Counted from the stretch's first letter, positions 45,593 to 54,974 are shown. The stretch is DNA of 64,000 bases from Bradyrhizobium sp. BTAi1 (GCF_000015165.1 NC_009485.1:2830001-2894000), one strand, 5' to 3'. Program-made: numbers and translations. The notes: a model not told the origin generated them from the letters alone.

Positions 45593-47356
45593 ATGGATCA
45601 GCTCTCAGGCTACGCGCACCGGCCGTTTCCGTTCGTCATGCGCTATCTGCGCATGCGTCCGGTATCCCATCTCGTCATTCTCTTATCCGTTATCGGCGCA
45701 GTGGCCTGCTCGGTGGGCACGCAATACGGCGTCAAGGCGCTGGTCGACAGCCTTTCCGCGGGACCAGGTGGCAATGGCCGCGTCTGGGCGGCATTCGCCT
45801 TGTTGATGGCGCTGATCGCAACCGACAACATCCTCTGGCGTGTCGCCAGCTGGATCGCGAGCTTCACTTTCGTGCGCGTCACAGGCGATCTTCGGCGCGA
45901 TATCTTCCGGCATCTCACCGGCCATTCGCCGAGTTATTTCGGCGACCGTCTGCCGGGCATGCTGTCGAGCCGCATCACGGCGACATCGAATGCGGTGTTC
46001 ACGGTCGAGAACATGTTCGTCTGGAACGTGCTGCCGCCATGCCTCGCGACGGTGGCGGCGATCGCCCTGATCGGAACCGTCAGCGGAGCGATGGCGATCG
46101 CGCTGCTGCTGATCGCGGCCATGATGGTGCTGGCGATGTTCCGGCTTGCGGCGGCGGGCAAACCGCTGCACGATGATTTCGCAGACAAGGCAGCGATGGT
46201 CGACGGTGAGATGGTCGATGTGATCTCGAACATGCCGCTGGTCCGCGCATTCTGCGGTCTGCGTCACGAGCACGACCGATTCGACGCGACCGTGAACAAG
46301 GAGCTCGAGGCTCGCGGGCGCAGCCTGCGTTATCTCGAGAAGCTGCGGATCCTGCACGCCACGGTGACGATCGTGCTGACCGTGGCGCTGATGGCCTGGG
46401 CGATCTCGCTGTGGCAGCGGGGCGGGGCGACCACCGGCGACGTCGTTCTGGTGTGCACGCTCGGCCTGAGCATTCTCAACGCCACCCGCGATCTGGCGGT
46501 GGCGCTGGTCGATGTCACCCAGCATGTCGCGCGCATGAGCGAGGCGATTGCGACTTTGCTGCAGCCGCATGAGCTGCGCGATCACCCGGACGCCGAGCCG
46601 CTGGTCAAGAGCGGTGCGGCCATCGCCTTCGACAACATCACCTTCCACTATCCCGGCGGCAACAAGCTGTTCGAGAACTTCTCGCTGCGGCTGCAGCCGG
46701 GCCAGCGCGTCGGCCTCGTCGGACAGTCCGGCGGCGGCAAGTCGAGCCTGTTCACCCTGCTGCAACGGTTCTATGATCCGCAAGCGGGCCGCATCATGAT
46801 CGACGGCCAGGACATTGCCCGGGTGACGCAGCAGAGCCTGCGTGAGGCGATCTCGGTGGTTCCGCAGGACATCTCGCTGTTCCACCGCTCCATCCTGGAA
46901 AACATCCGCTACGGCCGTCCCAGCGCGACCGATGACGAGGTGTTGCGGGCCGCGATCGCTGCGCGTTGCGATTTCGTCGAGACGCTGCCGGAGGGACTGC
47001 AGACCATGGTCGGCGATCGCGGCGTCAAGCTCTCTGGCGGCCAGCGCCAGCGCATCGCGATTGCGCGCGCGTTCCTCAAGGACGCGCCGATCCTGCTGCT
47101 CGACGAGGCGACCGCCGCGCTCGACAGCGAGTCGGAAGAGGCGATCCGCGAGGCGCTGAGCCGGCTGATGCGCGGGCGCACGGTGATCGCGATCGCGCAT
47201 CGGCTCGCGACGTTGCGGAATTTCGATCGCGTGGTGGTGCTCAGATCGGGCAGGATCATCGAGGACGGCGCGCCCGACCGGCTCATGCAGGGAGAGGGAC
47301 CCTATCGGGACCTCGTCACCCAGGAGATGAACCGGCTGGCCAAGGTCGCGGCCTGA
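45593..47356 (+). CDS. ABC exporter half-transporter (MsbA/MDR type)
   Basis: A protein of 587 residues with a six-helix membrane domain (about 25-300) fused to an ATPase domain. Walker A is GLVGQSGGGKSSLFT, the signature is VKLSGGQRQRIAIARAF, and Walker B is ILLLDEATAALDSESEE. It should dimerise to export a lipid, glycan or peptide. AGGAAG before 45593 sets the start, although the frame is open from 45545. A 68-bp gap separates it from the glycosidase gene on the same strand. Substrate unknown; glycan export fits the neighbours. Confidence 0.9.
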   Translation: MDQLSGYAHRPFPFVMRYLRMRPVSHLVILLSVIGAVACSVGTQYGVKALVDSLSAGPGGNGRVWAAFALLMALIATDNILWRVASWIASFTFVRVTGDLRRDIFRHLTGHSPSYFGDRLPGMLSSRITATSNAVFTVENMFVWNVLPPCLATVAAIALIGTVSGAMAIALLLIAAMMVLAMFRLAAAGKPLHDDFADKAAMVDGEMVDVISNMPLVRAFCGLRHEHDRFDATVNKELEARGRSLRYLEKLRILHATVTIVLTVALMAWAISLWQRGGATTGDVVLVCTLGLSILNATRDLAVALVDVTQHVARMSEAIATLLQPHELRDHPDAEPLVKSGAAIAFDNITFHYPGGNKLFENFSLRLQPGQRVGLVGQSGGGKSSLFTLLQRFYDPQAGRIMIDGQDIARVTQQSLREAISVVPQDISLFHRSILENIRYGRPSATDDEVLRAAIAARCDFVETLPEGLQTMVGDRGVKLSGGQRQRIAIARAFLKDAPILLLDEATAALDSESEEAIREALSRLMRGRTVIAIAHRLATLRNFDRVVVLRSGRIIEDGAPDRLMQGEGPYRDLVTQEMNRLAKVAA

Positions 47357-47424
47357 TCGTTGCGTCGCTTCCCGCGCCGGCCATGGCCGGCCGCGCGGAC
47401 ACTCCAACATCGCACGAGGTCAAC

Positions 47425-49626
47425 ATGTCGGCCGAACCCGCAACCGCATTCGCATCGAGCGCCCGAACCGACGAGCCCGCCGAGCAGCCATTCTACATTC
47501 CGATGACGGGACCGGCGGCGCGGCCACGGCGCTCGCTCAAGCACGACGACACCTTCATCGTGCTCGACGGCCATGGCGACATCGGCGCGTCCGCCGGCGG
47601 GCCGGACGGCCTGTTCAATGCCGATACGCGCTATCTCGCGCGGCTGGAACTGACGCTCGACGAGGTCCAGCCGCTGCTGCTCGGTTCCAGCCTGCGCGAC
47701 GACAATTCGGGGTTGACCGTCGACCTCACCAATCCCGACATCTATGAGCAGGGCCGGCTGGTGCTGCCGAAGGACGTGCTGCACATCGTGCGCACGATCT
47801 TCCTGTGGCGCGGGACCGCCTATCAGCGCATCGGCGTGCAGAACCATGGCGACCGGCGCGCCAGCTTCGATCTCAAGCTCGCTTTCGACAATGATTTCGC
47901 TGATCTGTTCGAGGTGCGCGGCGCCGTCAGGACGCGGCGCGGCAAGGGCGCCAGCCGGCTGATCGGTCCGTCCGATGTCGTGCTGGACTATCGCGGGCTC
48001 GACAATGTCACGCGCACGACGGCGTTGCATTTCGATCCGCGACCGACATCGCTTGCGGTCGATGTCGCGACCTATCATTTCGATCTCGCGCCGCAGGAAT
48101 CGACGTCGCTGTTCGTGGCCGTAAGCTGCAATGCGAAGGCGGGCGAACGGCCGGGCCGCTTCTTCCGCAGCCTGCTCGCGCATCGCCGCGAGATGCGCCG
48201 CTGCACCCATGGTGCGACCACGATCGAGACCTCCAACGACATTCTCAACGAGGTGCTGTGCCAGGCTGCGGCCGACCTCAACATCCTGATGACCGACACG
48301 CCGGAGGGGCGTTATCCCTATGCCGGCATTCCCTGGTATTCGACCACGTTCGGCCGCGACGGGCTGATCACGGCGATGCAGATGCTGTGGGTCGACCCGC
48401 GCATCGCTCGCGGCGTGCTGCGCCGGCTCGCCTCGCATCAGGCGGACGCCACCGATCCGCTCGCCGACGCCGAGCCGGGCAAGATCCTGCACGAGATGCG
48501 CGGCGGTGAGATGGCGGCGCTGCGCGAGGTGCCGTTCGCCTGCTACTATGGTAGCGTCGACTCGACGCCGCTATTCGTGCTGCTCGCCGGCCTCTATGTC
48601 GAGCGGACCGGCGACATCGACACGCTGCGCGAGCTGTGGCCGGCGATCGAGGCGGCGCTGCACTGGATCGACGGTCCCGGCGATCCCGATCGCGACGGCT
48701 TTGTCGAATATCAGCGCGCCTCGGAGCAGGGTCTTGCCAATCAGGGCTGGAAGGATTCCTACGATGCCGTGTTCCATGCCGACGGACGGCTGGCCGAGGG
48801 TTACATCGCGCTCGCCGAGGTGCAGGGCTACGTCTTCGCCGGCAAGCAGCTGGCGGCGCGGTGCGCCCGCCGGCTCGGCAAGGCCGATTTGGCCGAACGG
48901 CTGCAGGCGGAGGCCACGCGGCTAGCGCAGCAGTTCGAGGACGCCTTCTGGTGCGAGGATCTCAACACCTATGCGCTCGCGCTCGACGGCAGCAAGCAGC
49001 CGTGCCGGGTGCGCACCTCGAATGCGGGGCAATTGCTGTTCAGCGGCATGGTGCGCGAGGACCGCGCCCGCAGGGTCGCCGCCGATCTGTTGCGGCCGCA
49101 CTTCTTCTCCGGCTGGGGCATCCGCACCGTCGCCTCTGGCGAGGTGCGCTACAATCCGATGTCCTATCACGACGGCTCGATCTGGCCGCACGACAATGCG
49201 CTGATTGCGCTCGGCCTGTCGCGCTACGGCCTGAAGCACGCGGTGGAGCAGGTGTTCGGGGGCCTGTTCGAGGCGGCGTCCTACATGGATCTGCGCCGGC
49301 TGCCGGAGCTGTTCTGCGGCTTCCGCCGTGAGAAGCATCGCGGGCCGACGCTGTATCCGGTGGCCTGCGCGCCGCAGGCCTGGGCGAGCGCGACGCCGTT
49401 CACCCTGCTCGAGGCGGCCCTCGGGCTCGAGTTCGACGCCGCTCGCGGCGAGATCCGCCTGCGCAATCCGCGGCTGCCGGCATTCCTGGACTGGGTGGTG
49501 CTGCGCGACCTCCGGCTCGGCAGCTCTACGATCGATCTGCGCATCCGCCGCCACGACGAGGACATCTCGATGGAGGTGCTGCGGCGGCGCGGCCAGATCC
49601 AGGTCTCGCTGGTGCTGGCGCAATGA
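47425..49626 (+). CDS. Amylo-alpha-1,6-glucosidase / glycogen-debranching family protein
   Basis: A protein of 733 residues. Residues about 35-230 form the N-terminal debranching beta domain (HDDTFIVLDGHGDIGASAGG and GLFNADTRYLARLEL). The rest is an (alpha/alpha)6 barrel with GIPWYSTTFGRDGLITAMQM, LANQGWKDSYDAV and MSYHDGSIWPHDNALIALGL, whose Asp/Glu residues are the likely catalytic acids. It should hydrolyse alpha-1,6-linked or other glucosides in the cytosol. GAGG precedes the ATG; frames extending upstream overlap the ABC gene and are rejected. It overlaps the PRC-barrel gene by four bases. Confidence 0.88.
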   Translation: MSAEPATAFASSARTDEPAEQPFYIPMTGPAARPRRSLKHDDTFIVLDGHGDIGASAGGPDGLFNADTRYLARLELTLDEVQPLLLGSSLRDDNSGLTVDLTNPDIYEQGRLVLPKDVLHIVRTIFLWRGTAYQRIGVQNHGDRRASFDLKLAFDNDFADLFEVRGAVRTRRGKGASRLIGPSDVVLDYRGLDNVTRTTALHFDPRPTSLAVDVATYHFDLAPQESTSLFVAVSCNAKAGERPGRFFRSLLAHRREMRRCTHGATTIETSNDILNEVLCQAAADLNILMTDTPEGRYPYAGIPWYSTTFGRDGLITAMQMLWVDPRIARGVLRRLASHQADATDPLADAEPGKILHEMRGGEMAALREVPFACYYGSVDSTPLFVLLAGLYVERTGDIDTLRELWPAIEAALHWIDGPGDPDRDGFVEYQRASEQGLANQGWKDSYDAVFHADGRLAEGYIALAEVQGYVFAGKQLAARCARRLGKADLAERLQAEATRLAQQFEDAFWCEDLNTYALALDGSKQPCRVRTSNAGQLLFSGMVREDRARRVAADLLRPHFFSGWGIRTVASGEVRYNPMSYHDGSIWPHDNALIALGLSRYGLKHAVEQVFGGLFEAASYMDLRRLPELFCGFRREKHRGPTLYPVACAPQAWASATPFTLLEAALGLEFDAARGEIRLRNPRLPAFLDWVVLRDLRLGSSTIDLRIRRHDEDISMEVLRRRGQIQVSLVLAQ

Positions 49627-50114
49627 CGCGGACTGTGCATCGGTTCCGCAACGCTCGCGCGCTCGGCGGCCTCGTTGGGTTGTCGCTGCTCGCGGGCCTG
49701 CAGATGAATGCCGGCCATGCCCAGCAGGCGTCGCCGACGCCGCCCACGAAGGAGCCGGCGCCGCCGCCTTCGGTGACGATCCTCGGCGCGCGCGATGCGC
49801 ATGGCGTGCTCGGCCGCGACGTGCGCAGTTCGACCGGCGAGGACATGGGTCACATCGTCGACGTCATCGTCGATCTCACCGGCACGGTGCGGGCGGCGGT
49901 GATTGATTTCGGTGGTTTTCTCGGCGTCGGCAGCCGCAAGATCGTCGTCGATTGGACTGCGCTCGATTTCAAGCACATCGCCGACAAGAGCGACCAGGTC
50001 ACGCTGGATCTCACCAAGGAGCAGGTGAAGGCCGCGCCCGAATACAAGGAGGACAAACCCGTCGTCGTGCTCGGCGCCGCCGGCAAGCTGTCCCCCTGGA
50101 TTTTCGATCATTGA
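49623..50114 (+). CDS. Exported PRC-barrel domain protein
   Basis: A protein of 163 residues with a Sec signal ending near GHAQQ and a Pro-rich linker. The PRC-barrel lies at about 58-135, with LGRDVRSSTGEDMGHIVDVI and the strand pair VRAAVIDFGGFLGVGSRKIV. PRC-barrels occur in RNA, photosynthesis and cell-surface proteins and bind partners rather than catalyse. It starts within the stop of the debranching gene (ATGA), so the two are co-translated. Function unknown. Confidence 0.85.
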   Translation: MTRTVHRFRNARALGGLVGLSLLAGLQMNAGHAQQASPTPPTKEPAPPPSVTILGARDAHGVLGRDVRSSTGEDMGHIVDVIVDLTGTVRAAVIDFGGFLGVGSRKIVVDWTALDFKHIADKSDQVTLDLTKEQVKAAPEYKEDKPVVVLGAAGKLSPWIFDH

Positions 50115-50212
50115 GTTGATGCGTGAGACCGCCGGTCCGGCACGTCAGCGTGCTCCGGACAAGGTGGGCCTATTCTGTCCCGCGACCGTCATGAATTGAG
50201 ACCGTGAGAGCG

Positions 50213-51532
50213 ATGCCGATTGCACGGCCGTCCCTACCGCCCGACCGCGAGCCCGAGCCAGATGGCACGGACGCCGGCGCGCGCGCCGGCACCGCGCAAG
50301 AGCACGGCCCTTCTGGGAAGCCGTCGCCGTCGCAGCAGAGCCTGCGCGGGCTCGACTGGTTCATCTTCTTCCTGGCCGACGTACAGACCGGCTTCGGTCC
50401 GTTCATCGCCGTCTATCTCACGACGCAGAAATGGACCCAGGCGCAGATCGGCCTGGTGCTCTCGATCGGCGGCATTGTCGGCCTGATCGGACAGATGCCG
50501 GGCGGCGCGATCATCGATGCGGCGAAATCCGAGCGGCGCGTGGCGGGGCTCGCCGTCGCCGCCATCGGATGCTGCGCGCTGGCTTATGCGGTCTGGCCGA
50601 TCTTTCCGGTCGTCGCAGGCGCGGCGACCCTGCATGCGGCCGCAAGCTGCGTGCTGGGGCCCGCGATCGCCGCGATCAGTCTCGGTCTGGTCGGTCCGCG
50701 CGGCATGGCCGAGCGTCTCGGCCGCAACGCGCGCTTCGCCTCGCTCGGCAACGGCGTCGCCGCCGCCATCATGGGAACGTGCGGCTATCTGCTCTCGAGC
50801 CGTGCGGTGTTTCTCGTCACTTTCATTCTCGCTTTTCCGACCCTGATCGCTTTGTCGCGGATCCGCGAGCGCGAGATCGACATCGCGCGGGCGCATGGCC
50901 ACGCCGTGCAGGAGGACAGGGAGGTCGCGCGGCTGTCGAATCTGCTCGGCCTGCTGCGCCAACGGGCGCTGCTGGTGTTCGCGTTCGGCGTGTTCCTGTT
51001 GCAATTCGCCAATGCAGCGATGCTGCCGCTGATGGCAGGGGTGGTGACCACAAAATCCAGCGAATGGGCGCCGATGCTGATCGCATTCTGCATCGTCGTG
51101 CCGCAGGCCATCGTCGCGCTGACCTCGCCGTCCGTCGGCGCGGTGGCACAACAATATGGCCGCCGGCCACTCTTGATGCTGGGATTTTCGGCGCTCGCGA
51201 TTCGCGGCGCGCTGTTCGCGGTGGTGCACGACCCCTACATCCTGGTGGCCGTGCAGATCTTCGATGGCATGACTGCCGCGGTGTTCGCCGTGATGATCCC
51301 GCTGACCGTGGCCGATGTCGCCTTCGGCAGCGGTCACTTCAATCTGGCGCAGGGGATCGTGGGGACCGCGACCGGAATCGGCGCGTCGCTGTCGACCGTG
51401 GTGGCCGGATTCGTCAGCGACAGGTTTGGCAGCGCCACGGCCTTTCTGGGATTATCGGGCGTGGCGCTCACGGGGCTGGTCCTGATCGCGCTGCTGATGC
51501 CCGAGACCGGGCAGCACGCGCGCAGGGCTTGA
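50213..51532 (+). CDS. MFS transporter
   Basis: A protein of 439 residues. After a hydrophilic, Pro/Arg-rich N-terminal extension of about 40 residues come 12 membrane helices with WFIFFLADVQTGFGPFIAVY, GQMPGGAIIDAAKSERRVAG (motif A variant) and VAQQYGRRPLLMLGFSALAI (motif A in the second half). The substrate cannot be read. The ATG at 50213 is chosen over a GTG at 50204. It converges with fixK; only 37 bp separate the stops. Confidence 0.85.
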   Translation: MPIARPSLPPDREPEPDGTDAGARAGTAQEHGPSGKPSPSQQSLRGLDWFIFFLADVQTGFGPFIAVYLTTQKWTQAQIGLVLSIGGIVGLIGQMPGGAIIDAAKSERRVAGLAVAAIGCCALAYAVWPIFPVVAGAATLHAAASCVLGPAIAAISLGLVGPRGMAERLGRNARFASLGNGVAAAIMGTCGYLLSSRAVFLVTFILAFPTLIALSRIREREIDIARAHGHAVQEDREVARLSNLLGLLRQRALLVFAFGVFLLQFANAAMLPLMAGVVTTKSSEWAPMLIAFCIVVPQAIVALTSPSVGAVAQQYGRRPLLMLGFSALAIRGALFAVVHDPYILVAVQIFDGMTAAVFAVMIPLTVADVAFGSGHFNLAQGIVGTATGIGASLSTVVAGFVSDRFGSATAFLGLSGVALTGLVLIALLMPETGQHARRA

Positions 51533-51569
51533 GGCAAGGCTTAAGGAGGGCTTGAGTCCGCTGGGCGCC

Positions 51570-52259
51570 TCAGGCGTCCATGCTGCGCAGGCGCTGGCGG
51601 TTGCGCAGCACGATCTGGCGGGCACCGGAGAAGCCGAGAACACCCTGGCTGTGCAGTTGCGACAGCGCGCGGGAGACGGTCTCCAGCGTCAGGCCGAGAT
51701 AGTCGCCGATGTCGCGGCGGCACATCGGCAGCGCCATCATACCGGCCACGGCCAGGCGGCGGTCCATTTCCAGCAGGAAGGTCGCGACCCGCTCCATCGC
51801 GGTCTTGCGGCCCAGCAGCAGCATGTGGTCTTCCGCATGGCGGAGGTCGCCGGCGGTCATCGTCCACAGCTTGCGGGCGACGGCCACGTCGACGCTGGCG
51901 GCCTGTTCGAGGCTGCGACGCTTCACCAGGCGCACATTGGTGTCGATAATGGCTTCGGCGGCCAGACGATGCGAGGAGCCGAATTCCAGGCCGAACACGT
52001 CGCCCGGCAGATGGAAGGCGCCGATCTGGCGGCGACCGTCGGACAGCAGCTTGTAGCTGCGCACGGCGCCGGAGATAACCTGGTAGACATATTCGGCCGG
52101 CTCGTCCTCGCCGTAGATCTCCTCGTCCTTCTTGTACGAGAACTCGCTGGCGATCAGCCCGGCATGGCCGGTGATCTCGGCAAACGGATTGGCGGCAGGA
52201 GAGGGAAGGACGGTGGCGGTGGGGGTGACGACCGAATGTGTAACCGGCTGATTGAGCAT
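51570..52259 (-). CDS. fixK: Crp/Fnr-family regulator FixK (FixK2-like)
   Basis: A protein of 229 residues with a cNMP-like sensor domain (about 25-130) and a Crp helix-turn-helix with IGDYLGLTLETVSRALSQLH. It has no iron-sulfur cysteines as Fnr has. One cysteine, Cys180 in LPMCRRDIG, matches the redox-sensitive Cys183 known in B. diazoefficiens FixK2. It activates fixNOQP, fixGHIS and other microaerobic genes through TTGAT-N4-ATCAA boxes. The ATG at 52259 is preferred because AAGGAG lies six bases before it. A FixJ-type site lies 85 bp upstream. Confidence 0.93.
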   Translation of the reverse strand: MLNQPVTHSVVTPTATVLPSPAANPFAEITGHAGLIASEFSYKKDEEIYGEDEPAEYVYQVISGAVRSYKLLSDGRRQIGAFHLPGDVFGLEFGSSHRLAAEAIIDTNVRLVKRRSLEQAASVDVAVARKLWTMTAGDLRHAEDHMLLLGRKTAMERVATFLLEMDRRLAVAGMMALPMCRRDIGDYLGLTLETVSRALSQLHSQGVLGFSGARQIVLRNRQRLRSMDA

Positions 52260-52343
52260 GACCATCTCCTTGCGGCGGATGGCGATGTGGTACACGGCGG
52301 CTCCCGTTAAGGACATTTCGGCCGTTATCTTAAGGACGTTCCC

Positions 52344-52364
52344 TTACGTAGATATACGTAGATC
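52344..52364. promoter_or_regulatory. Tandem FixJ-type binding site upstream of fixK
   Basis: TTACGTAGATATACGTAGAT contains TACGTAGA twice with a spacing of about ten bases, so both copies face the same side of the helix. Related TACGTA cores are bound by phospho-FixJ at fixK promoters in rhizobia. It lies in the 111-bp gap between the receiver gene and fixK. Assignment by similarity only. Confidence 0.65.
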
Positions 52365-52370
52365 GGCCCC

Positions 52371-52775
52371 TCAGGAGGCGCGCTGGGCGGTAGTCGAATG
52401 CTCGTTCGCGATCGCCTTGCGGATGCGCTTGACCAGATTGTCGTCGAGCAGCGGCTTGAGCAGGAAATCCTGGATGCCGACGGCTGCTGCGCGCGCCTCC
52501 AGCCGGTCGTCATAATGGCCGGTGATCAGCACCACTGGTGCGGTCGCACCCTGCTTGCGCAACCGTTCGGCGAGCTCGACGCCGTTGAGCTCGGGCATCT
52601 TGTAATCGACGACGAAGCAGTCGACCGGCGCATGATCCGATGCGTTGAGCAGCGCGATGCCGCTGCGGAACGTGCGGACGTCGAACCCGTCGGCCTCGAG
52701 CAGGAAGCGGAGCGAGCCGAGGACGTCGGCATCGTCATCGGCGACGTAGACCTTGGGTTTGGTGTGAACCGACAT
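52371..52775 (-). CDS. Single-domain response regulator (receiver only)
   Basis: A protein of 134 residues consisting of one receiver domain. The acidic pair is VADDDAD, the phospho-acceptor is Asp57 in CFVVDYKMP, and the switch lysine is in DFLLKPL. It has no output domain, so it may modulate FixLJ phosphate flow. In Bradyrhizobium a gene of this kind lies between fixJ and fixK2 and is controlled by FixK2. A FixK box (52843) and a possible -10 TGTAAT at 52817-52822, exactly 30 bp from the box centre, fit this. Confidence 0.9.
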   Translation of the reverse strand: MSVHTKPKVYVADDDADVLGSLRFLLEADGFDVRTFRSGIALLNASDHAPVDCFVVDYKMPELNGVELAERLRKQGATAPVVLITGHYDDRLEARAAAVGIQDFLLKPLLDDNLVKRIRKAIANEHSTTAQRAS

Positions 52776-52842
52776 GGCACGTGCCGCGAGAATGTAATGT
52801 TGAACCGAGACACAACATTACAATCGATTCCGTCAAGGCCGC

Positions 52843-52856
52843 TTGATCTAGCTCAA
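52843..52856. promoter_or_regulatory. FixK/FNR box upstream of the receiver gene
   Basis: TTGAT-CTAG-CTCAA overlaps the fixJ stop codon. Its centre is 74.5 bp from the receiver ATG, so a start site 41.5 bp downstream would leave a leader of about 33 bases. One base deviates from TTGAT-N4-ATCAA. Confidence 0.75.
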
Positions 52857-53470
52857 TCCTTCAAAGCGCCAGCGCGCATCGCCAGCCGCACCAGCTCGGA
52901 GAGGCTGTTCGCGCCCATCTTGGTCATCACGTTCGCGCGGTAGACCTCGATGGTGCGCGGACTGATGTCGTACTCGCGCGCGATCAATTTGTTGGAGAGG
53001 CCGGCCATCAATCCGTCCATAACCTGCCGCTCCCTGGGGCTCAGGCTGGCGATGCGGCCGAGGATGTCTTGCGTGATCGATTCGTTCTTCGCCGCCGGCT
53101 CGGCCTGTCGGATTGCCGTCTCGATCATCGCCACGAGCCGCTCGTCCTCGAACGGCTTTTCGAGGAAGTCCACCGCGCCGAGTTTCATCGCCTCGACCGC
53201 GAGCGGGACGTCGCCATGGCCGGTCATCACCAGAATCGGGAAGCTGCTGCCAGCCGCCTTCATGCGCTTCAGCAGTTCGATGCCGTCAATGCCGGGCATC
53301 CGTACGTCCGACACCACGCAACCGAAGCTGAGCGAGGGCAGGTGCTCGAGAAACGACTGCGCGTGCTCGAACAGAACCACCTCGAAGCCGGAGGAATCGA
53401 GCAGGAAGTTGAGCGAATCCCGCATCGCCTCGTCGTCATCGATCACATAGACCTTGGCCCGTTCAGCCAT
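52853..53470 (-). CDS. fixJ: Response regulator FixJ
   Basis: A protein of 205 residues, the length of Bradyrhizobium FixJ. The receiver has VIDDDEAMRDSLNFLLDSSG and the phospho-acceptor Asp55 in VVSDVRMPG. The LuxR/NarL-type helix-turn-helix has LSPRERQVMDGLMAGLSNKL and YDISPRTIEVYRANVMTKMG. FixL phosphorylates it at low oxygen; it then activates fixK. It overlaps fixL by eight bases. The ATG at 53473, one codon earlier, is an alternative. Confidence 0.96.
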   Translation of the reverse strand: MAERAKVYVIDDDEAMRDSLNFLLDSSGFEVVLFEHAQSFLEHLPSLSFGCVVSDVRMPGIDGIELLKRMKAAGSSFPILVMTGHGDVPLAVEAMKLGAVDFLEKPFEDERLVAMIETAIRQAEPAAKNESITQDILGRIASLSPRERQVMDGLMAGLSNKLIAREYDISPRTIEVYRANVMTKMGANSLSELVRLAMRAGALKD

Positions 53471-54974
53471 CATGCTCAACCCTGGTTGGAGCCGCCGGCA
53501 GGGTGAAGCGGAATGTCGCGCCACCCGCCTCGTTGTTCTCGGCCCACATGCGCCCGCCATGGGCCTCGATGATGGAACGGCTGATGGAAAGCCCGACTCC
53601 CATTCCGGTGTCTTTGGTTGTGAAGAAGGTCTTGAAAAGGTTGGGCATGACGTCGTCGTGGAAGCCTGTTCCCGTATCGGACACCGCGACCTCGATCAAG
53701 TCGTCGCTGATCCGGCGGTTTGTCGCGGCCAGTTCCCGTCGCGGAGCGTTCGACATGGCCTCCAGGGCGTTGCGGAACAGGTTCACGAGCACCTGCTGGA
53801 TCTGCACGCGGTCGGCCAGAACCAGATCGGCATCCGGGTTGAGCTGGAAGCGCAATTGGACGTTCTGTTCGCGGGCGCCGGCGAGGCCGAGCGCGCCGGC
53901 CTCCTCGATCAGCTTGGACAGGCTCTCGACCCGCTTTTCCGATTCGCCGCGCGAGACGAAGTCGCGGAGCCGGCGGATGATCTGGCCGGCGCGAATCGCC
54001 TGCTCGGCAGCGCGGTCCATGGCGCTTTCGATCTTGCCGGTGTTCGGGTCGCTGCTGCCGGCGAGCAGCCGGCGCGAGCCCTTCATGTAGTTGCTGATGG
54101 CCGCCAGCGGCTGGTTCAGCTCATGCGCCAGCGCCGAGGCCATCTCGCCCATGGCGCTCAGCCGCGACACATGAACCAGCTCGGACTGCAATTCGCGTAA
54201 GCGTGCCTGGGTCTGCTGGTGCTCGGTGAGGTCATGGGCGAAGCCGGTGAAATAGGGCTTGCCGCCGGATTGCATCTCGCCGATCGACAGATGCATCGGG
54301 AAGGTCGTGCCGTCGCGGCGCCGGCCGGTCACGATCCGGCCGATGCCTATGATGTGGCGCTCGCGGGTCGAATGATAGCGGGTGAGATAGCCCGCATGAC
54401 GCGACCGGTCCGGCTCCGGCATCAATTCGCTGACGTCGAGGCCGGCCGCCTCTTTCTCGGTGTAGCCGAACATGCGCTCGGCGGCGGTGCTGAAGAACTG
54501 GATGATGCCGCTGCCGTCGATCACGATCATCGCGTCGGGCACCGTGTCCAGGATCGAGCGGAAATGCTGTTCCCGCAGCCGCAGCGTCTCTTCCAGTCGC
54601 TTCTCCTGGTCGATATCGAGCGCGATGCCGCGAAGATGTCGCGGCTTGTCGGCCGCGTCGGGCACCACGCCGGCCAGCACGCGAATCCAGTGATCGCCGC
54701 CGGGCACTTTGAACGACAGGTCGAAGCCGGTGCCCTGCTGGCGGGAATGCTCGATCGCCGCTTCGACAGCCGCACGATCTTCCGGCGCGAGCAGCGCAAG
54801 AAAGACCGCGAACGTGACCTGGTCATCGGCCCCCACTCCGAACAGCTTCCGGGTGGTGGCCGACCAATAGAAATCGCCGGTGGCCAGGTCGAGATCCCAG
54901 GCGCCGAAGCCGAGCGCATTGGCGTCCTCTGGCCGGGCCGCCGCATCGGGAAAAGGTTGGGTGACGCCGCGCAC
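53463..54974 (-). CDS. fixL: Oxygen-sensing histidine kinase FixL
   Basis: A protein of 503 residues with two PAS domains (about 20-125 and 135-255) and a kinase core. The heme sits in the second PAS: His193 in DRSRHAGYL corresponds to B. diazoefficiens His200, and Arg213 in HIIGIGRIVTG to the distal Arg220. The phospho-acceptor is His284 in ALAHELNQPLAA, 91 residues after the heme His as in the known protein. Oxygen binding shuts the kinase off. It is apparently soluble, as in Bradyrhizobium. It is upstream of fixJ in one operon. Confidence 0.97.
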   Translation of the reverse strand: MRGVTQPFPDAAARPEDANALGFGAWDLDLATGDFYWSATTRKLFGVGADDQVTFAVFLALLAPEDRAAVEAAIEHSRQQGTGFDLSFKVPGGDHWIRVLAGVVPDAADKPRHLRGIALDIDQEKRLEETLRLREQHFRSILDTVPDAMIVIDGSGIIQFFSTAAERMFGYTEKEAAGLDVSELMPEPDRSRHAGYLTRYHSTRERHIIGIGRIVTGRRRDGTTFPMHLSIGEMQSGGKPYFTGFAHDLTEHQQTQARLRELQSELVHVSRLSAMGEMASALAHELNQPLAAISNYMKGSRRLLAGSSDPNTGKIESAMDRAAEQAIRAGQIIRRLRDFVSRGESEKRVESLSKLIEEAGALGLAGAREQNVQLRFQLNPDADLVLADRVQIQQVLVNLFRNALEAMSNAPRRELAATNRRISDDLIEVAVSDTGTGFHDDVMPNLFKTFFTTKDTGMGVGLSISRSIIEAHGGRMWAENNEAGGATFRFTLPAAPTRVEHDG

